64,000 nucleotides of DNA, from assembly GCA_032718475.1 (NCBI GenBank), contig JAUCBJ010008852.1:1-64000 (forward strand). Direction: 5' to 3'. The stretch is from Nemertoderma westbladi (taxonomy: Eukaryota; Xenacoelomorpha; Nemertodermatida; Nemertodermatidae). Under the pieces are notes generated by a model. The model ran no database searches and was not told the DNA's origin. It worked only from the letters and a program-made list of their open reading frames with translations. This document shows positions 23,292 through 36,900 of the stretch, piece after piece (the first letter of the stretch is position 1; every line of letters begins with the position of its first letter). Made by a program: the position numbers and the translations under genes.

Positions 23292-26200
23292 ACGAACCCA
23301 CTTCGATCGAGACTTTATTTGCACTCACACAGATACTTTACACTGCCCCCACTTCGAGGCTTTATTTGCACTCACACAGATACTTTCCCTTTCCCCACTT
23401 CGAGGCTTTATTTGCACTCACACAGATACTTTACACTGCCCCCACTTCGAGGCTTTATTTGCACTCACACAGATACTTTACACTGCCCCCACTTCGAGGC
23501 TTTATTTGCACTCACACAGATACTTTCCCTTTCCCCACTTCGAGGCTTTATTTGCACTCACACAGATACTTTACACTGCCCCCACTTCGAGGCTTTATTT
23601 GCACTCACACAGATACTTTCCCTTTCCCCACTTCGAGGCTTTATTTGCACTCACACAGATACTTTACACTGCCCCCACTTCGAGGCTTTATTTGCACTCA
23701 CACAGATACTTTCCCTTTCCCCACTTCGAGGCTTTATTTGCACTCACACAGATACTTTACACTGCCCCCACTTCGAGGCTTTATTTGCACTCACACAGAT
23801 ACTTTACACTGCCCCCACTTCGAGGCTTTATTTGCACTCACACAGATACTTTACACTGCCCCCACTTCGAGGCTTTATTTGCACTCACACAGATACTTTA
23901 CACTGCCCCCACTTCGAGGCTTTATTTGCACTGACACAGATACTTTCCCTTTCCCCACTTCGAGGCTTTATTTGCACTCACACAGATACTTTACACTGCC
24001 CCCACTTCGAGGCTTTATTTGCACTGACACAGATACTTTCCCTTTCCCCACTTCGAGGCTTTATTTGCACTCACACAGATACTTTACACTGCCCCCACTT
24101 CGAGGCTTTATTTGCACTCACACAGATACTTTACACTGCCCCCACTTCGAGGCTTTATTTGCACTCACACAGATACTTTACACTGCCCCCACTTCGAGGC
24201 TTTATTTGCACTGACACAGATACTTTCCCTTTCCCCACTTCGAGGCTTTATTTGCACTCACACAGATACTTTACACTGCCCCCACTTCGAGGCTTTATTT
24301 GCACTCACACAGATACTTTACACTGCCCCCACTTCGAGGCTTTATTTGCACTCACACAGATACTTTACACTGCCCCCACTTCGAGGCTTTATTTGCACTC
24401 ACACAGATACTTTACACTGCCCCCACTTCGAGGCTTTATTTGCACTGACACAGATACTTTCCCTTTCCCCACTTCGAGGCTTTATTTGCACTCACACAGA
24501 TACTTTACACTGCCCCCACTTCGAGGCTTTATTTGCACTGACACAGATACTTTCCCTTTCCCCACTTCGAGGCTTTATTTGCACTCACACAGATACTTTA
24601 CACTGCCCCCACTTCGAGGCTTTATTTGCACTCACACAGATACTTTCCCTTTCCCCACTTCGAGGCTTTATTTGCACTCACACAGATACTTTACACTGCC
24701 CCCACTTCGAGGCTTTATTTGCACTCACACAGATACTTTACACTGCCCCCACTTCGAGGCTTTATTTGCACTCACACAGATACTTTCCCTTTCCCCACTT
24801 CGAGGCTTTATTTGCACTCACACAGATACTTTACACTGCCCCCACTTCGAGGCTTTATTTGCACTCACACAGATACTTTACACTGCCCAACCCTCGAGGC
24901 TTTATTTGCACTCACACAGACACTTTACACTGCCCAAACTTCGAGGTTATATTTGCACTCACACAGATACTTTACACTGCCCCCACTTCGAGGCTTTATT
25001 TGCACTGACACAGATACTTTCCCTTTCCCCACTTCGAGGCTTTATTTGCACTCACACAGATACTTTACACTGCCCCCACTTCGAGGCTTTATTTGCACTC
25101 ACACAGATACTTTACACTGCCCCCACTTCGAGGCTTTATTTGCACTCCCACAGATACTTTACACTGCCCCCACTTCGAGGCTTTATTTGCACTCACACAG
25201 ATACTTTACACTGCCCCCACTTCGAGGCTTTATTTGCACTCACACAGATACTTTACACTGCCCAAACTTCGAGGTTTTATTTGCACTCACACAGATACTT
25301 TACACTGCCCCCACTTCGAGGCTTTATTTGCACTCACACAGATACTTTCCCTTTCCCCACTTAGAGGCTTTATTTGCACTCACACAGATACTTTCCCTTT
25401 CCCCACTTCGAGGCTTTATTTGCACTCACACAGATACTTTACACTGCCCCCACTTCGAGGCTTTATTTGCACTCACACAGATACTTTACACTGCCCCCAC
25501 TTCGAGGCTTTATTTGCGCTCACACAGATACTTTACACTGCCCCCACTTCGAGGCTTTGTTTGCACTCACACAGACACTTTACACTGCCCTCACTTCGAG
25601 GCTTTATTTGCACTCACACAGATACTTTACACTGCCCAAACTTCGAGGCTTTATTTGCACTCACACAGATACTTTACACTGCCCCCACTTCGAGGCTTTA
25701 TTTGCACTCACACAGACACTTTACACTGCCCTCACTTCGAGGCTTTATTTGCACTCACACAGATACTTTACACTGCCCTCACTTCGAGGCTTTATTTGCA
25801 CTCACACAGATACTTTACACTGCCCAAACTTCGAGGCTTTATTTGCACTCACACAGATACTTTACACTGCCCCCACTTCGAGGCTTTATTTGCACTCACA
25901 CAGATACTTTACACTGCCCCCACTTCGAGTCTTTATTTGCACTGACACAGATACTTTACACTGCCCTCACTTCGAGGCTTTATTTGCACTCACACAGATA
26001 CTTTACACTGCCCCCACTTCGAGGCTTTATTTGCACTCACACAGATACTTTACACTGCCCCCACTTCGAGGCTTTATTTGCACTCACACAGATATCCTAC
26101 ACTGCCCCCACTTCGAGGCTTTATTTGCACTCACACAGATACTTTACACTGCCCCCACTTCGAGGCTTTATTTGCACTCACACAGATACTTTACACGAAC

Positions 26201-26871
26201 CCCCTTCGATCGAGGCTTTATTTGCACTCACACAGATACTTTACACGAACCCCCTTCGATCGAGGCTTTATTTGCACTCACACAGATACTTTACACTGCC
26301 CCCACTTCGAGGCTTTATTTGCACTCACACAGATACTTTCCCTTTCCCCACTTCGAGGCTTTATTTGCACTCACACAGATACTTTACACTGCCCCCACTT
26401 CGTGGCTTTATTTGCACTCACACAGATACTTTACACTGCCCCCACTTCGAGGCTTTATTTGCACTCACACAGATACTTTACACTGCCCCCACTTCGAGGC
26501 TTTATTTGCACTCTCACAGATACTTTACACTGCCCCCACTTCGTGGCTTTATTTGCACTCACACAGATACTTTACACTGCCCCCACTTCGAGGCTTTATT
26601 TGCACTCTCACAGATACTTTACACTGCCCCCACTTCGAGGCTTTATTTGCACTCACACAGATACTTTACACGAACCCCCTTCGATCGAGGCTTTATTTGC
26701 ACTCACACAGATACTTTACACTGCCCCCACTTCGAGGCTTTATTTGCACTCACACAGATACTTTACACTGCCCCCACTTCGAGGCTTTATTTGCTCTCAC
26801 ACAGATACTTTACACTGCCCCCACTTCGAGGCTTTATTTGCACTCACACAGATACTTTACACTGCCCCCAC

Positions 26872-27467
26872 TGTGACGGGATCAGGGGATCCCGACCGGT
26901 TTATTTCGTTACGCGTCACCGTGTAATTGAGAAGAAGATAGTTTGTGGTTGTCGTTGTGATATTGTCATATGTTAACGCAAATATAAAATAACTGATATA
27001 AATGTGATAGCACAGTTGAACAAGGAATGTACAGATAACTGATGATATATTATACCGGTAGTAATGGTGACGGAACGAAATGTCACTGGTCCCCACTGTG
27101 TGACTGAGATAACTGAACGGTAATGTAATTAACTGGTAATATATATTCACCCCTACGCTACTGTGGCCTTACTACCTAGCGGATGCTCTCCCTCGCCCCT
27201 CATTGGCTAACAACCTAATTCTCGGCTCCCACCTTTGTGGGAGTGCTTCCCCCCCCCCCCCCCCCCCCCCCCGCTGCTGCTGTTACTTTCCCTCTCGAGG
27301 TAGCTTGACCTCTAACCTCTTTTGTGTGGCCTTCGGGGATGTGTGTTGTCCCCGTTATTGGGGGTGATACGAGATTAATTGTGATTAACCTCGTATCCCC
27401 AATTTGCTGAAAAGGTGCCACTTCCCAACTTTATGGGGATAGTGAGGCGGAATTGAATCCGCTCACA
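26872..27467. mobile_element. Putative solo LTR (or short inverted-terminal element)
   Basis: A 596-bp segment unrelated to the array interrupts it. It starts TGTGACGGG and ends CCGCTCACA, so it has TG..CA ends and imperfect 9-bp inverted termini. It is bounded by CCCAC at 26867-26871 and 27468-27472, a 5-bp target duplication, after which the array motif resumes. TG..CA ends with a 5-bp duplication and no open frame best fit a solo LTR, perhaps Ty3/gypsy-like. A non-autonomous DNA transposon is the alternative. It contains a long C homopolymer at about 27249-27272. Confidence 0.65.
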
Positions 27468-27497
27468 CCCACTTCGAGGCTTTATTTGCACTCACTT
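27468..27497. repeat. Remnant unit of the 47-bp array
   Basis: CCCACTTCGAGGCTTTATTTG plus the start of another unit resumes directly after the inserted element. This shows the element landed within the last units of the array. Confidence 0.85.
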
Positions 27498-27555
27498 TAT
27501 TTGAACAGAATGCCGTAAAGCGCTACTTTACGAACATAAATTAACTATTTTGTAG

Positions 27556-27705
27556 GAAACCCATCGGATTTAGAACAAAACATTGATGGTGTTGTCGACA
27601 TGATCCGGAAAGTTGGCGATAATTTGGCCTTACTTTGCCATGGAAACGGGAGTTATTACATGTATCCCCAACAACATGAACCCTATAAGTGGAGATTTCA
27701 CAAAG
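27556..27705 (+). CDS. Receptor exon: first half of Ig domain 1
   Basis: The acceptor TTTTGTAG lies at 27548-27555 and the donor GTTGGT at 27706. The 150-bp exon enters and leaves in phase 1 and encodes about 49 residues. These include the B-strand motif VGDNLALLC with the first disulphide cysteine, and the C-strand KWRFHK with the core tryptophan. It cannot be a complete domain; the F-strand cysteine comes from the next exon, more than 22 kb away. The preceding exon is not visible between 12515 and 27555. The donor is weaker than consensus. Confidence 0.78.
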
Positions 27706-27982
27706 GTTGGTTTTAATATTAATAATACGTCGGAATATCTAACGGTTAGCTCATCTCGTCAAAGACTAAAAATAATCATATTTTCTGTCAATCATTTATC
27801 ATTGTCTGCTTGAAAACACTCAGTGAAACAGCTTGAAACATAAAGACTCAAGACCTGTACAAAACATACATGTGTTAACTTTCGTTTATTGTTATGGTCT
27901 GTAACCTGCTTCTTTATTAACCTGCTCCTCTAAATGGCAATGGGACCGACCTAACGTTCTTTGGGACCTAATCAACTTTACC
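27706..27982 (+). other. Start of intron 1 before the satellite
   Basis: AT-rich unique sequence follows the donor. I see no gene or element in it. Confidence 0.6.
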
Positions 27983-30900
27983 TCTTTGTTTTGTACAGAG
28001 GGTCCCTGGGTCTTTGTTTTGTACAGAGGGTCTTGTGTCTTTGTTTTGTACAAAGGGTCCTGGGTCATTGTTTTGTACAGAGGGTCCCGGGAATTTGTTT
28101 TGTACAGAGGGTCCTTGGGTCTATGTTTTGTACAGAGGGTCCTTGGGTCTTTGTTTTGTACAGAGTGTCCTGGGTCTTTGTTTTGTACAGAAGGTCCTGG
28201 GTCTTTGTTTTGTACAGAGGGTCCTTGGGTCTTTGTTTTGTACTGAGGGTCTTGGTTCTTTGTTTTGTACTGAGTGTCTTGGGTCTTTGTTTTGTACAGA
28301 GGGTCCCTGGGTCTTTGTTTTGTACAAAGGGTCCTGGGTCTTTGTTTTTTTCAGAGGGTCCTTGGGTCTTTGTTTTGTACAGAGGGTCCTGGGTCTTTGT
28401 TTTGTACAGAGGGTCCTTGGGTCTATGTTTTGTACAGAGGGTCCTTGGGTCTTTGTTTTGTACAGAGGGTCCTGGGTCTTTGTTTTGTACAGAGGGTCCT
28501 TGGGTCTTTGTTTTGTACAAAGGGTCCTGGGTCTTTGTTTTTTTCAGAGGGTCCTTGGGTCTTTGTTTTGTACAGAGGGTCCTGGGTCTTTGTTTTGTAC
28601 AGAGGGTCCTTGGGTCTATGTTTTGTACAGAGGGTCCTTGGGTCTTTGTTTTGTACAGAGGGTCCTGGGTCTTTGTTTTGTACAGAGGGTCCTTGGGTCT
28701 TTGTTTTGTACTGAGGGTCTTGGTTCTTTGTTTTGTACAGAGGGTCCTGGGTCTTTGTTTTGTACAGAGGGTCCTTGGGTCTATGTTTTGTACAGAGGGT
28801 CCTTGGGTCTTTGTTTTGTACAGAGGGTCCTGGGTCTTTGTTTTGTACAGAGGGTCCTTGGGTCTTTGTTTTGTACTGAGGGTCCTTGGGTCTTTGTTTT
28901 GTACAGAGGGTCCTTGGGTCTTTGTTTTGTACTGAGGGTCTTGGTTCTTTGTTTTGTACAGAGGGTCCTGGGTCTTTGTTTTGTACAGAGGGTCCTTGGG
29001 TCTTTGTTTTGTACAGAGGGTCCTGGGTCTTTGTTTTGTACAGAGGGTCCTTGGGTCTTTGTTTTGTACTGAGGGTCTTGGTTCTTTGTTTTGTACATAC
29101 TGTCTTGGGTCTTTGTTTTGTACAGAGGGTCTTGGTTCTTTGTTTTGTACAGAGTGTCTTGGGTCTTTGTTTTGTACAGAGGGTCCTTGGGTCTTTGTTT
29201 TGAACATAGTGTCTTGGGTCTTTGTTTTGTACAGAGGGTCCTGGGTCTTTGTTTTGTACAGAGGGTCCCTGGGTCTTTGTTTTGTACAGAGGGTCCTGGG
29301 TCTTTGTTTTGTACAGAGGGTCCTTGGGTCTTTGTTTTGTACAGAGGGTCCTGGGTCTTTGTTTTGTACAGAGGGTCCTTGGGTCTTTGTTTTGTACAGA
29401 GGGTCCTTGGGTCTTTGTTTTGAACATAGTGTCTTGGGTCTTTGTTTTGTACAGAGGGTCCCTGGGTCTTTGTTTTGTACAGAGGGTCTTGGGTCTTTGT
29501 TTTGTACAGAGGGTCCCTGGGTCTTTGTTTTGTACAGAGGGTCTTGGGTCTTTGTTTTGTACAGAGGGTCCTTTGGTCTTTGTTTTGAACATAGTGTCTT
29601 GGGTCTTTGTTTTGTACAGAGGGTCCTGGGTCTTTGTTTTGTACAGAGGGTCCTTGGGTCTATGTTTTGAACATAGTGTCTTGGGTCTTTGTTTTGTACA
29701 GAGGGTCCTTGGGTCTATGTTTTGTACAGAGGGTCCTTGGGTCTATGTTTTGTACAGAGGGTCCTTTGGTCTTTGTTTTGAACATAGTGTCTTGGGTCTT
29801 TGTTTTGTACAGAGGGTCCTTGGGTCTATGTTTTGTACAGAGGGTCCTTGGGTCTATGTTTTGTACAGAGGGTCCTTGGGTCTATGTTTTGAACATAGTG
29901 TCTTGGGTCTTTGTTTTGTACAGAGGGTCCTTGGGTCTATGTTTTGTACAGAGGGTCCTTGGGTCTATGTTTTGTACAGAGGGTCCTTGGGTCTTTGTTT
30001 TGTACAGAGGGTCCCTGGGTCTTTGTTTTGTACAGAGGGTCTTGGGTCTTTGTTTTGTACAGAGGGTCCTTTGGTCTTTGTTTTGAACATAGTGTCTTGG
30101 GTCTTTGTTTTGTACAGAGGGTCCTGGGTCTTTGTTTTGTACAGAGGGTCCCTGGGTCTTTGTTTTGTACAGAGGGTCCTGGGTCTTTGTTTTGTACAGA
30201 GGGTCTTGGTTCTTTGTTTTGTACAGAGGGTCTTGGGTCTTTGTTTTGTACAGAGGGTATTGGGTCTTTGTTTTGTACAGAGGGTCTTGGGTCTTTGTTT
30301 TGTACAGAGGGTCTTGGGTCTTTGTTTTGTACAGAGGGTCCTGGGTCTTTGTTTTGAACATAGTGTCTTGGGTCTTTGTTTTGTACAGAGGGTCCTTGGG
30401 TCTTTGTTTTGTACAGAGGGTCCTTTGGTCTTTGTTTTGAACATAGTGTCTTGGGTCTTTGTTTTGTACAGAGGGTCCTTGGGTCTATGTTTTGTACAGA
30501 GGGTCCTTGGGTCTATGTTTTGTACAGAGGGTCCTTGGGTCTTTGTTTTGTACAGAGGGTCCCTGGGTCTTTGTTTTGTACAGAGGGTCTTGGGTCTTTG
30601 TTTTGTACAGAGGGTCCTTTGGTCTTTGTTTTGAACATAGTGTCTTGGGTCTTTGTTTTGTACAGAGGGTATTGGGTCTATGTTTTGTACAGAGGGTCCT
30701 TGGGTCTATGTTTTGTACAGAGGGTCCTTGGGTCTTTGTTTTGTACAGAGGGTCCCTGGGTCTTTGTTTTGTACAGAGGGTCCTTGGGTCTATGTTTTGT
30801 ACAGAGGGTCCCTGGGTCTTTGTTTTGTACAGAGGGTCCCTGGGTCTTTGTTTTGTACAGAGGGTCCTTGGGTCTTTGTTTTGTACAGAGGGTCCTTGGG

Positions 30901-33900
30901 TCTATGTTTTGTACAGAGGGTCCTGGGTCTTTGTTTTGTACAGAGGGTCCCTGGGTCTTTGTTTTGTACAGAGGGTCCTGGGTCTTTGTTTTGTACAGAG
31001 GGTCCCTGGGTCTTTGTTTTGTACAGAGGGTCCTGGGTCTTTGTTTTGTACAGAGGGTCCCTGGGTCTTTGTTTTGTACAGAGGGTCCTTGGGTCTTTGT
31101 TTTGTACAGAGGGTCCTTGGGTCTTTGTTTTGTACAGAGGGTCCTTGGGTCTTTGTTTTGTACAGAGGGTCCTGGGTCTTTGTTTTGTACAGAGGGTCCC
31201 TGGGTCTTTGTTTTGTACAGAGGGTCCTGGGTCTTTGTTTTGTACAGAGGGTCCTGGGTCTTTGTTTTGTACAGAGGGTCCTGGGTCTTTGTTTTGTACA
31301 GAGGGTCCTGGGTCTTTGTTTTGTACAGAGGGTCCTGGGTCTTTGTTTTGTACAGAGGGTCCTTGGGTCTTTGTTTTGTACAGAGGGTCCTTGGGTCTTT
31401 GTTTTGAACATAGTGTCTTGGGTCTTTGTTTTGTACAGAGGGTCCTTGGGTCTTTGTTTTGTACAGAGGGTCCTTGGGTCTTTGTTTTGTACAGAGGGTC
31501 CTTGGGTCTTTGTTTTGTACAGAGGGTCCTTGGGTCTTTGTTTTGTACAGAGGGTCCTGGGTCTTTGTTTTGTACAGAGGGTCCTTGGGTCTTTGTTTTG
31601 TACAGAGGGTCCTGGGTCTTTGTTTTGTACATAGGGTCTTGGGTCTTTGTTTTGTACAGAGGGTCCTTGGGTCTTTGTTTTGTACAGAGGGTCCTTGGGT
31701 CTTTGTTTTGTACAGAGGGTCCTTGGGTCTTTGTTTTGAACATAGTGTCTTGGGTCTTTGTTTTGTACAGAGGGTCCTGGGTCTTTGTTTTGTACAGAGG
31801 GTCCTTGGGTCTTTGTTTTGTACAGAGGGTCCTGGGTCTTTGTTTTGTACAGAGGGTCCTGGGTCTTTGTTTTGTACAGAGGGTCCTGGGTCTTTGTTTT
31901 GTACAGAGGGTCCTGGGTCTTTGTTTTGTACAGAGGGTCCCTGGGTCTTTGTTTTGTACAGAGGGTCCTGGGTCTTTGTTTTGTACAGAGGGTCCTGGGT
32001 CTTTGTTTTGTACAGAGGGTCCTGGGTCTTTGTTTTGTACAGAGGGTCCTTGGGTCTTTGTTTTGTACAGAGGGTCCTTGGGTCTTTGTTTTGTACAGAG
32101 GGTCTTGGGTCTTTGTTTTGTACAGAGGGTCCTGGGTCTTTGTTTTGTACAGAGGGTCCTTGGGTCTTTGTTTTGTACAGAGGGTATTGGGTCTTATGTT
32201 TTGTACAGAGGGTCCTTGGGTTTTTGTTTGGTACAAAGGGTCCCTGGGTCTTTGTTTTGTACAGAGGGTCCTTGGGTCTTTGTTTTGTACAGAGGGTCTT
32301 GGTTCTTTGTTTTGTACAGAGGGTCCTGGGTCTTTGTTTTGTACAGAGGGTCCTTGGGTCTTTGTTTTGTACAGAGGGTCCTTGGGTCTTTGTTTTGTAC
32401 AGAGGGTCCTGGGTCTTTGTTTTGTACAGAGGGTCCTTGGGTCTTTGTTTTGTACAGAGGGTCCTTGGGTCTTTGTTTTGTACAGAGGGTCCTTGGGTCT
32501 TTGTTTTGTACAGAGGGTCTTGGGTCTTTGTTTTGTACAGAGGGTCCTGGGTCTTTGTTTTGTACAGAGGGTCCTTGGGTCTTTGTTTTGTACAGAGGGT
32601 CCTGGGTCTTTGTTTTGTACAGAGGGTCCTTGGGTCTTTGTTTTGTACAGAGGGTCTTGGGTCTTTGTTTTGTACATAGTGTCTTGGGTCTTTGTTTTGT
32701 ACAGAGGGTCCTTGGGTCTTTGTTTTGTACAGAGTGTCTTGGGTCTTTGTTTTGTACAGAGGGTCCTGGGTCTTTGTTTTGTACAGAGGGTCCTGGGTCT
32801 TTGTTTTGTACAGAGGGTCCTTGGGTCTTTGTTTTGTACAGAGGGTCCTGGGTCTTTGTTTTGTACAGAGGGTCCTTGGGTCTTTGTTTTGTACAGAGGG
32901 TCCTTGGGTCTTTGTTTTGAACATAGTGTCTTGGGTCTTTGTTTTGTACAGAGGGTCCTTGGGTCTTTGTTTTGTACAGAGGGTCCTGGGTCTTTGTTTT
33001 GTACAGAGGGTCCTTGGGTCTTTGTTTTGTACAGAGGGTCCTGGGTCTTTGTTTTGTACAGAGGGTCTTGGGTCTTTGTTTTGTACAGAGGGTCCTTGGG
33101 TCTTTGTTTTGAACATAGTGTCTTGGGTCTTTGTTTTGTACAGAGGGTCCTGGGTCTTTGTTTTGTACAGAGGGTCCTGGGTCTTTGTTTTGTACAGAGG
33201 GTCCTTGGGTCTTTGTTTTGTACAGAGGGTCCTGGGTCTTTGTTTTGTACAGAGGGTCCTTGGGTCTTTGTTTTGTACAGAGGGTCCTTGGGTCTTTGTT
33301 TTGTACAGAGGGTCTTGGGTCTTTGTTTTGTACAGAGGGTCCTTGGGTCTTTGTTTTGTACAGAGGGTCCTGGGTCTTTGTTTTGTACAGAGGGTCCTTG
33401 GGTCTTTGTTTTGTACAGAGGGTCCTTGGGTCTTTGTTTTGTACAGAGGGTCTTGGGTCTTTGTTTTGTACAGAGGGTCCTTGGGTCTTTGTTTTGTACA
33501 GAGGGTCCTGGGTCTTTGTTTTGTACAGAGGGTCCTTGGGTCTTTGTTTTGTACAGAGGGTCCTTGGGTCTTTGTTTTGTACAGAGTGTCTTGGGTCTTT
33601 GTTTTGTACAGAGGGTCCTTGGGTCTTTGTTTTGTACAGAGGGTCTTGGGTCTTTGTTTTGTACAGAGGGTCCTTGGGTCTTTGTTTTGTACAGAGGGTC
33701 CTTGGGTCTTTGTTTTGTACAGAGGGTCCTGGGTCTTTGTTTTGTACAGAGGGTCTTGGGTCTTTGTTTTGTACAGAGGGTCTTGGGTCTTTGTTTTGTA
33801 CAGAGGGTCTTGGGTCTTTGTTTTGTACAGAGGGTCCTGGGTCTTTGTTTTGTACAGAGGGTCTTGGGTCTTTGTTTTGTACAGAGGGTCTTGGGTCTTT

Positions 33901-36900
33901 GTTTTGTACAGAGGGTCTTGGGTCTTTGTTTTGTACAGAGGGTCCTTGGGTCTTTGTTTTGTACAGAGGGTCCTTGGGTCTTTGTTTTGTACAGAGGGTC
34001 TTGGGTCTTTGTTTTGTACAGAGGGTCTTGGGTCTTTGTTTTGTACAGAGGGTCCTTGGGTCTTTGTTTTGTACAGAGGGTCCTGGGTCTTTGTTTTGTA
34101 CAGAGGGTATTGGGTCTTTGTTTTGTACAGAGGGTCTTGGTTCTTTGTTTTGTACAGAGGGTCTTGGGTCTTTGTTTTGTACAGAGGGTCCTTGGGTCTT
34201 TGTTTTGTACAGAGGGTCTTGGGTCTTTGTTTTGTACAGAGGGTCTTGGGTCTTTGTTTTGTACAGAGGGTCTTGGGTCTTTGTTTTGTACAGAGGGTCT
34301 TGGGTCTTTGTTTTGTACAGAGGGTCCTTGGGTCTTTGTTTTGTACAGAGGGTCTTGGGTCTTTGTTTTGTACAGAGGGTCCTTGGGTCTTTGTTTTGTA
34401 CAGAGGGTCCTGGGTCTTTGTTTTGTACAGAGGGTCTTGGGTCTTTGTTTTGTACAGAGGGTCTTGGGTCTTTGTTTTGTACAGAGGGTCTTGGGTCTTT
34501 GTTTTGTACAGAGGGTCCTTGGGTCTTTGTTTTGTACAGAGGGTCTTGGGTCTTTGTTTTGTACAGAGGGTCTTGGGTCTTTGTTTTGTACAGAGGGTCT
34601 TGGGTCTTTGTTTTGTACAGAGGGTCTTGGGTCTTTGTTTTGTACAGAGGGTCCTTGGGTCTTTGTTTTGTACAGAGGGTCTTGGGTCTTTGTTTTGTAC
34701 AGAGGGTCCTTGGGTCTTTGTTTTGTACAGAGGGTCCTTGGGTCTTTGTTTTGTACAGAGGGTCCTTGGGTCTTTGTTTTGTACAGAGGGTCCTTGGGTC
34801 TTTGTTTTGTACAGAGGGTCTTGGGTCTTTGTTTTGTACAGAGGGTCTTGGGTCTTTGTTTTGTACAGAGGGTCTTGGGTCTTTGTTTTGTACAGAGGGT
34901 CTTGGGTCTTTGTTTTGTACAGAGGGTCCTTGGGTCTTTGTTTTGTACAGAGGGTCCTGGGTCTTTGTTTTGTACAGAGGGTCTTGGGTCTTTGTTTTGT
35001 ACAGAGGGTCCTTGGGTCTTTGTTTTGTACAGAGGGTCTTGGGTCTTTGTTTTGTACAGAGGGTCCTTGGGTCTTTGTTTTGTACAGAGGGTCCTGGGTC
35101 TTTGTTTTGTACAGAGGGTCCTTGGGTCTTTGTTTTGTACAGAGGGTCCTTGGGTCTTTGTTTTGTACAGAGGGTCTTGGGTCTTTGTTTTGTACAGAGG
35201 GTCCTTGGGTCTTTGTTTTGTACAGAGGGTCCTTGGGTCTTTGTTTTGTACAGAGGGTCTTGGGTCTTTGTTTTGTACAGAGGGTCCTTGGGTCTTTGTT
35301 TTGTACAGAGGGTCTTGGGTCTTTGTTTTGTACAGAGGGTCTTGGGTCTTTGTTTTGTACAGAGGGTCCTTGGGTCTTTGTTTTGTACAGAGGGTCTTGG
35401 GTCTTTGTTTTGTACAGAGGGTCCTTGGGTCTTTGTTTTGTACAGAGGGTCCTTGGGTCTTTGTTTTGTACAGAGGGTCTTGGGTCTTTGTTTTGTACAG
35501 AGGGTCCTTGGGTCTTTGTTTTGTACAGAGGGTCTTGGGTCTTTGTTTTGTACAGAGGGTCTTGGGTCTTTGTTTTGTACAGAGGGTCTTGGGTCTTTGT
35601 TTTGTACAGAGGGTCTTGGGTCTTTGTTTTGTACAGAGGGTCCTTGGGTCTTTGTTTTGTACAGAGGGTCTTGGGTCTTTGTTTTGTACAGAGGGTCCTT
35701 GGGTCTTTGTTTTGTACAGAGGGTCCTTGGGTCTTTGTTTTGTACAGAGGGTCCTTGGGTCTTTGTTTTGTACAGAGGGTCCTTGGGTCTTTGTTTTGTA
35801 CAGAGGGTCTTGGGTCTTTGTTTTGTACAGAGGGTCCTTGGGTCTTTGTTTTGTACAGAGGGTCTTGGGTCTTTGTTTTGTACAGAGGGTCTTGGGTCTT
35901 TGTTTTGTACAGAGGGTCCTTGGGTCTTTGTTTTGTACAGAGGGTCCTTGGGTCTTTGTTTTGTACAGAGGGTCTTGGGTCTTTGTTTTGTACAGAGGGT
36001 CTTGGGTCTTTGTTTTGTACAGAGGGTCTTGGGTCTTTGTTTTGTACAGAGGGTCCTTGGGTCTTTGTTTTGTACAGAGGGTCTTGGGTCTTTGTTTTGT
36101 ACAGAGGGTCCTTGGGTCTTTGTTTTGTACAGAGGGTCCTGGGTCTTTGTTTTGTACAGAGGGTCCTTGGGTCTTTGTTTTGTACAGAGGGTCTTGGGTC
36201 TTTGTTTTGTACAGAGGGTCTTGGGTCTTTGTTTTGTACAGAGGGTCTTGGGTCTTTGTTTTGTACAGAGGGTCCTTGGGTCTTTGTTTTGTACAGAGGG
36301 TCCTTGGGTCTTTGTTTTGTACAGAGGGTCTTGGGTCTTTGTTTTGTACAGAGGGTCCTTGGGTCTTTGTTTTGTACAGAGGGTCCTGGGTCTTTGTTTT
36401 GTACAGAGGGTCCTTGGGTCTTTGTTTTGTACAGAGGGTCTTGGGTCTTTGTTTTGTACAGAGGGTCTTGGGTCTTTGTTTTGTACAGAGGGTCCTTGGG
36501 TCTTTGTTTTGTACAGAGGGTCCTTGGGTCTTTGTTTTGTACAGAGGGTCCTTGGGTCTTTGTTTTGTACAGAGGGTCTTGGGTCTTTGTTTTGTACAGA
36601 GGGTCCTTGGGTCTTTGTTTTGTACAGAGGGTCCTGGGTCTTTGTTTTGTACAGAGGGTCTTGGGTCTTTGTTTTGTACAGAGGGTCCTTGGGTCTTTGT
36701 TTTGTACAGAGGGTCCTTGGGTCTTTGTTTTGTACAGAGGGTCCTGGGTCTTTGTTTTGTACAGAGGGTCCTTGGGTCTTTGTTTTGTACAGAGGGTCCT
36801 TGGGTCTTTGTTTTGTACAGAGGGTCCTTGGGTCTTTGTTTTGTACAGAGGGTCCTTGGGTCTTTGTTTTGTACAGAGGGTCTTGGGTCTTTGTTTTGTA

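Larger units (their letters stand above)
14458..26872. repeat. 47-bp satellite array, about 260 copies
   Basis: The array is head-to-tail copies of a unit containing CACTCACACAGATACTTTAC and CACTTCGAGGCTTTATTTG. Three main variants exist: 47 bp (ACTGCCCCC), 50 bp (ACGAACCCCCTTCGATCGAG) and 46 bp (TTTCCCTTTCCCC). Further point variants such as GCCCCAACTTCG cluster in blocks. Unit length modulo 3 and lack of stops keep plus-strand frames open for thousands of codons, but the three frames read the same peptide cyclically, so I do not call a gene. From exon phase, this array probably lies in an intron of the receptor gene downstream. Confidence 0.97.

Noticed and set aside
14437-26976. Very long plus-strand open frames (up to 3619 codons) in the 47-bp array
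   Set aside because: They are stop-free readings of a tandem repeat; all three plus frames give the same peptide in cyclic order, and no unique domain, start context or exon structure is present.
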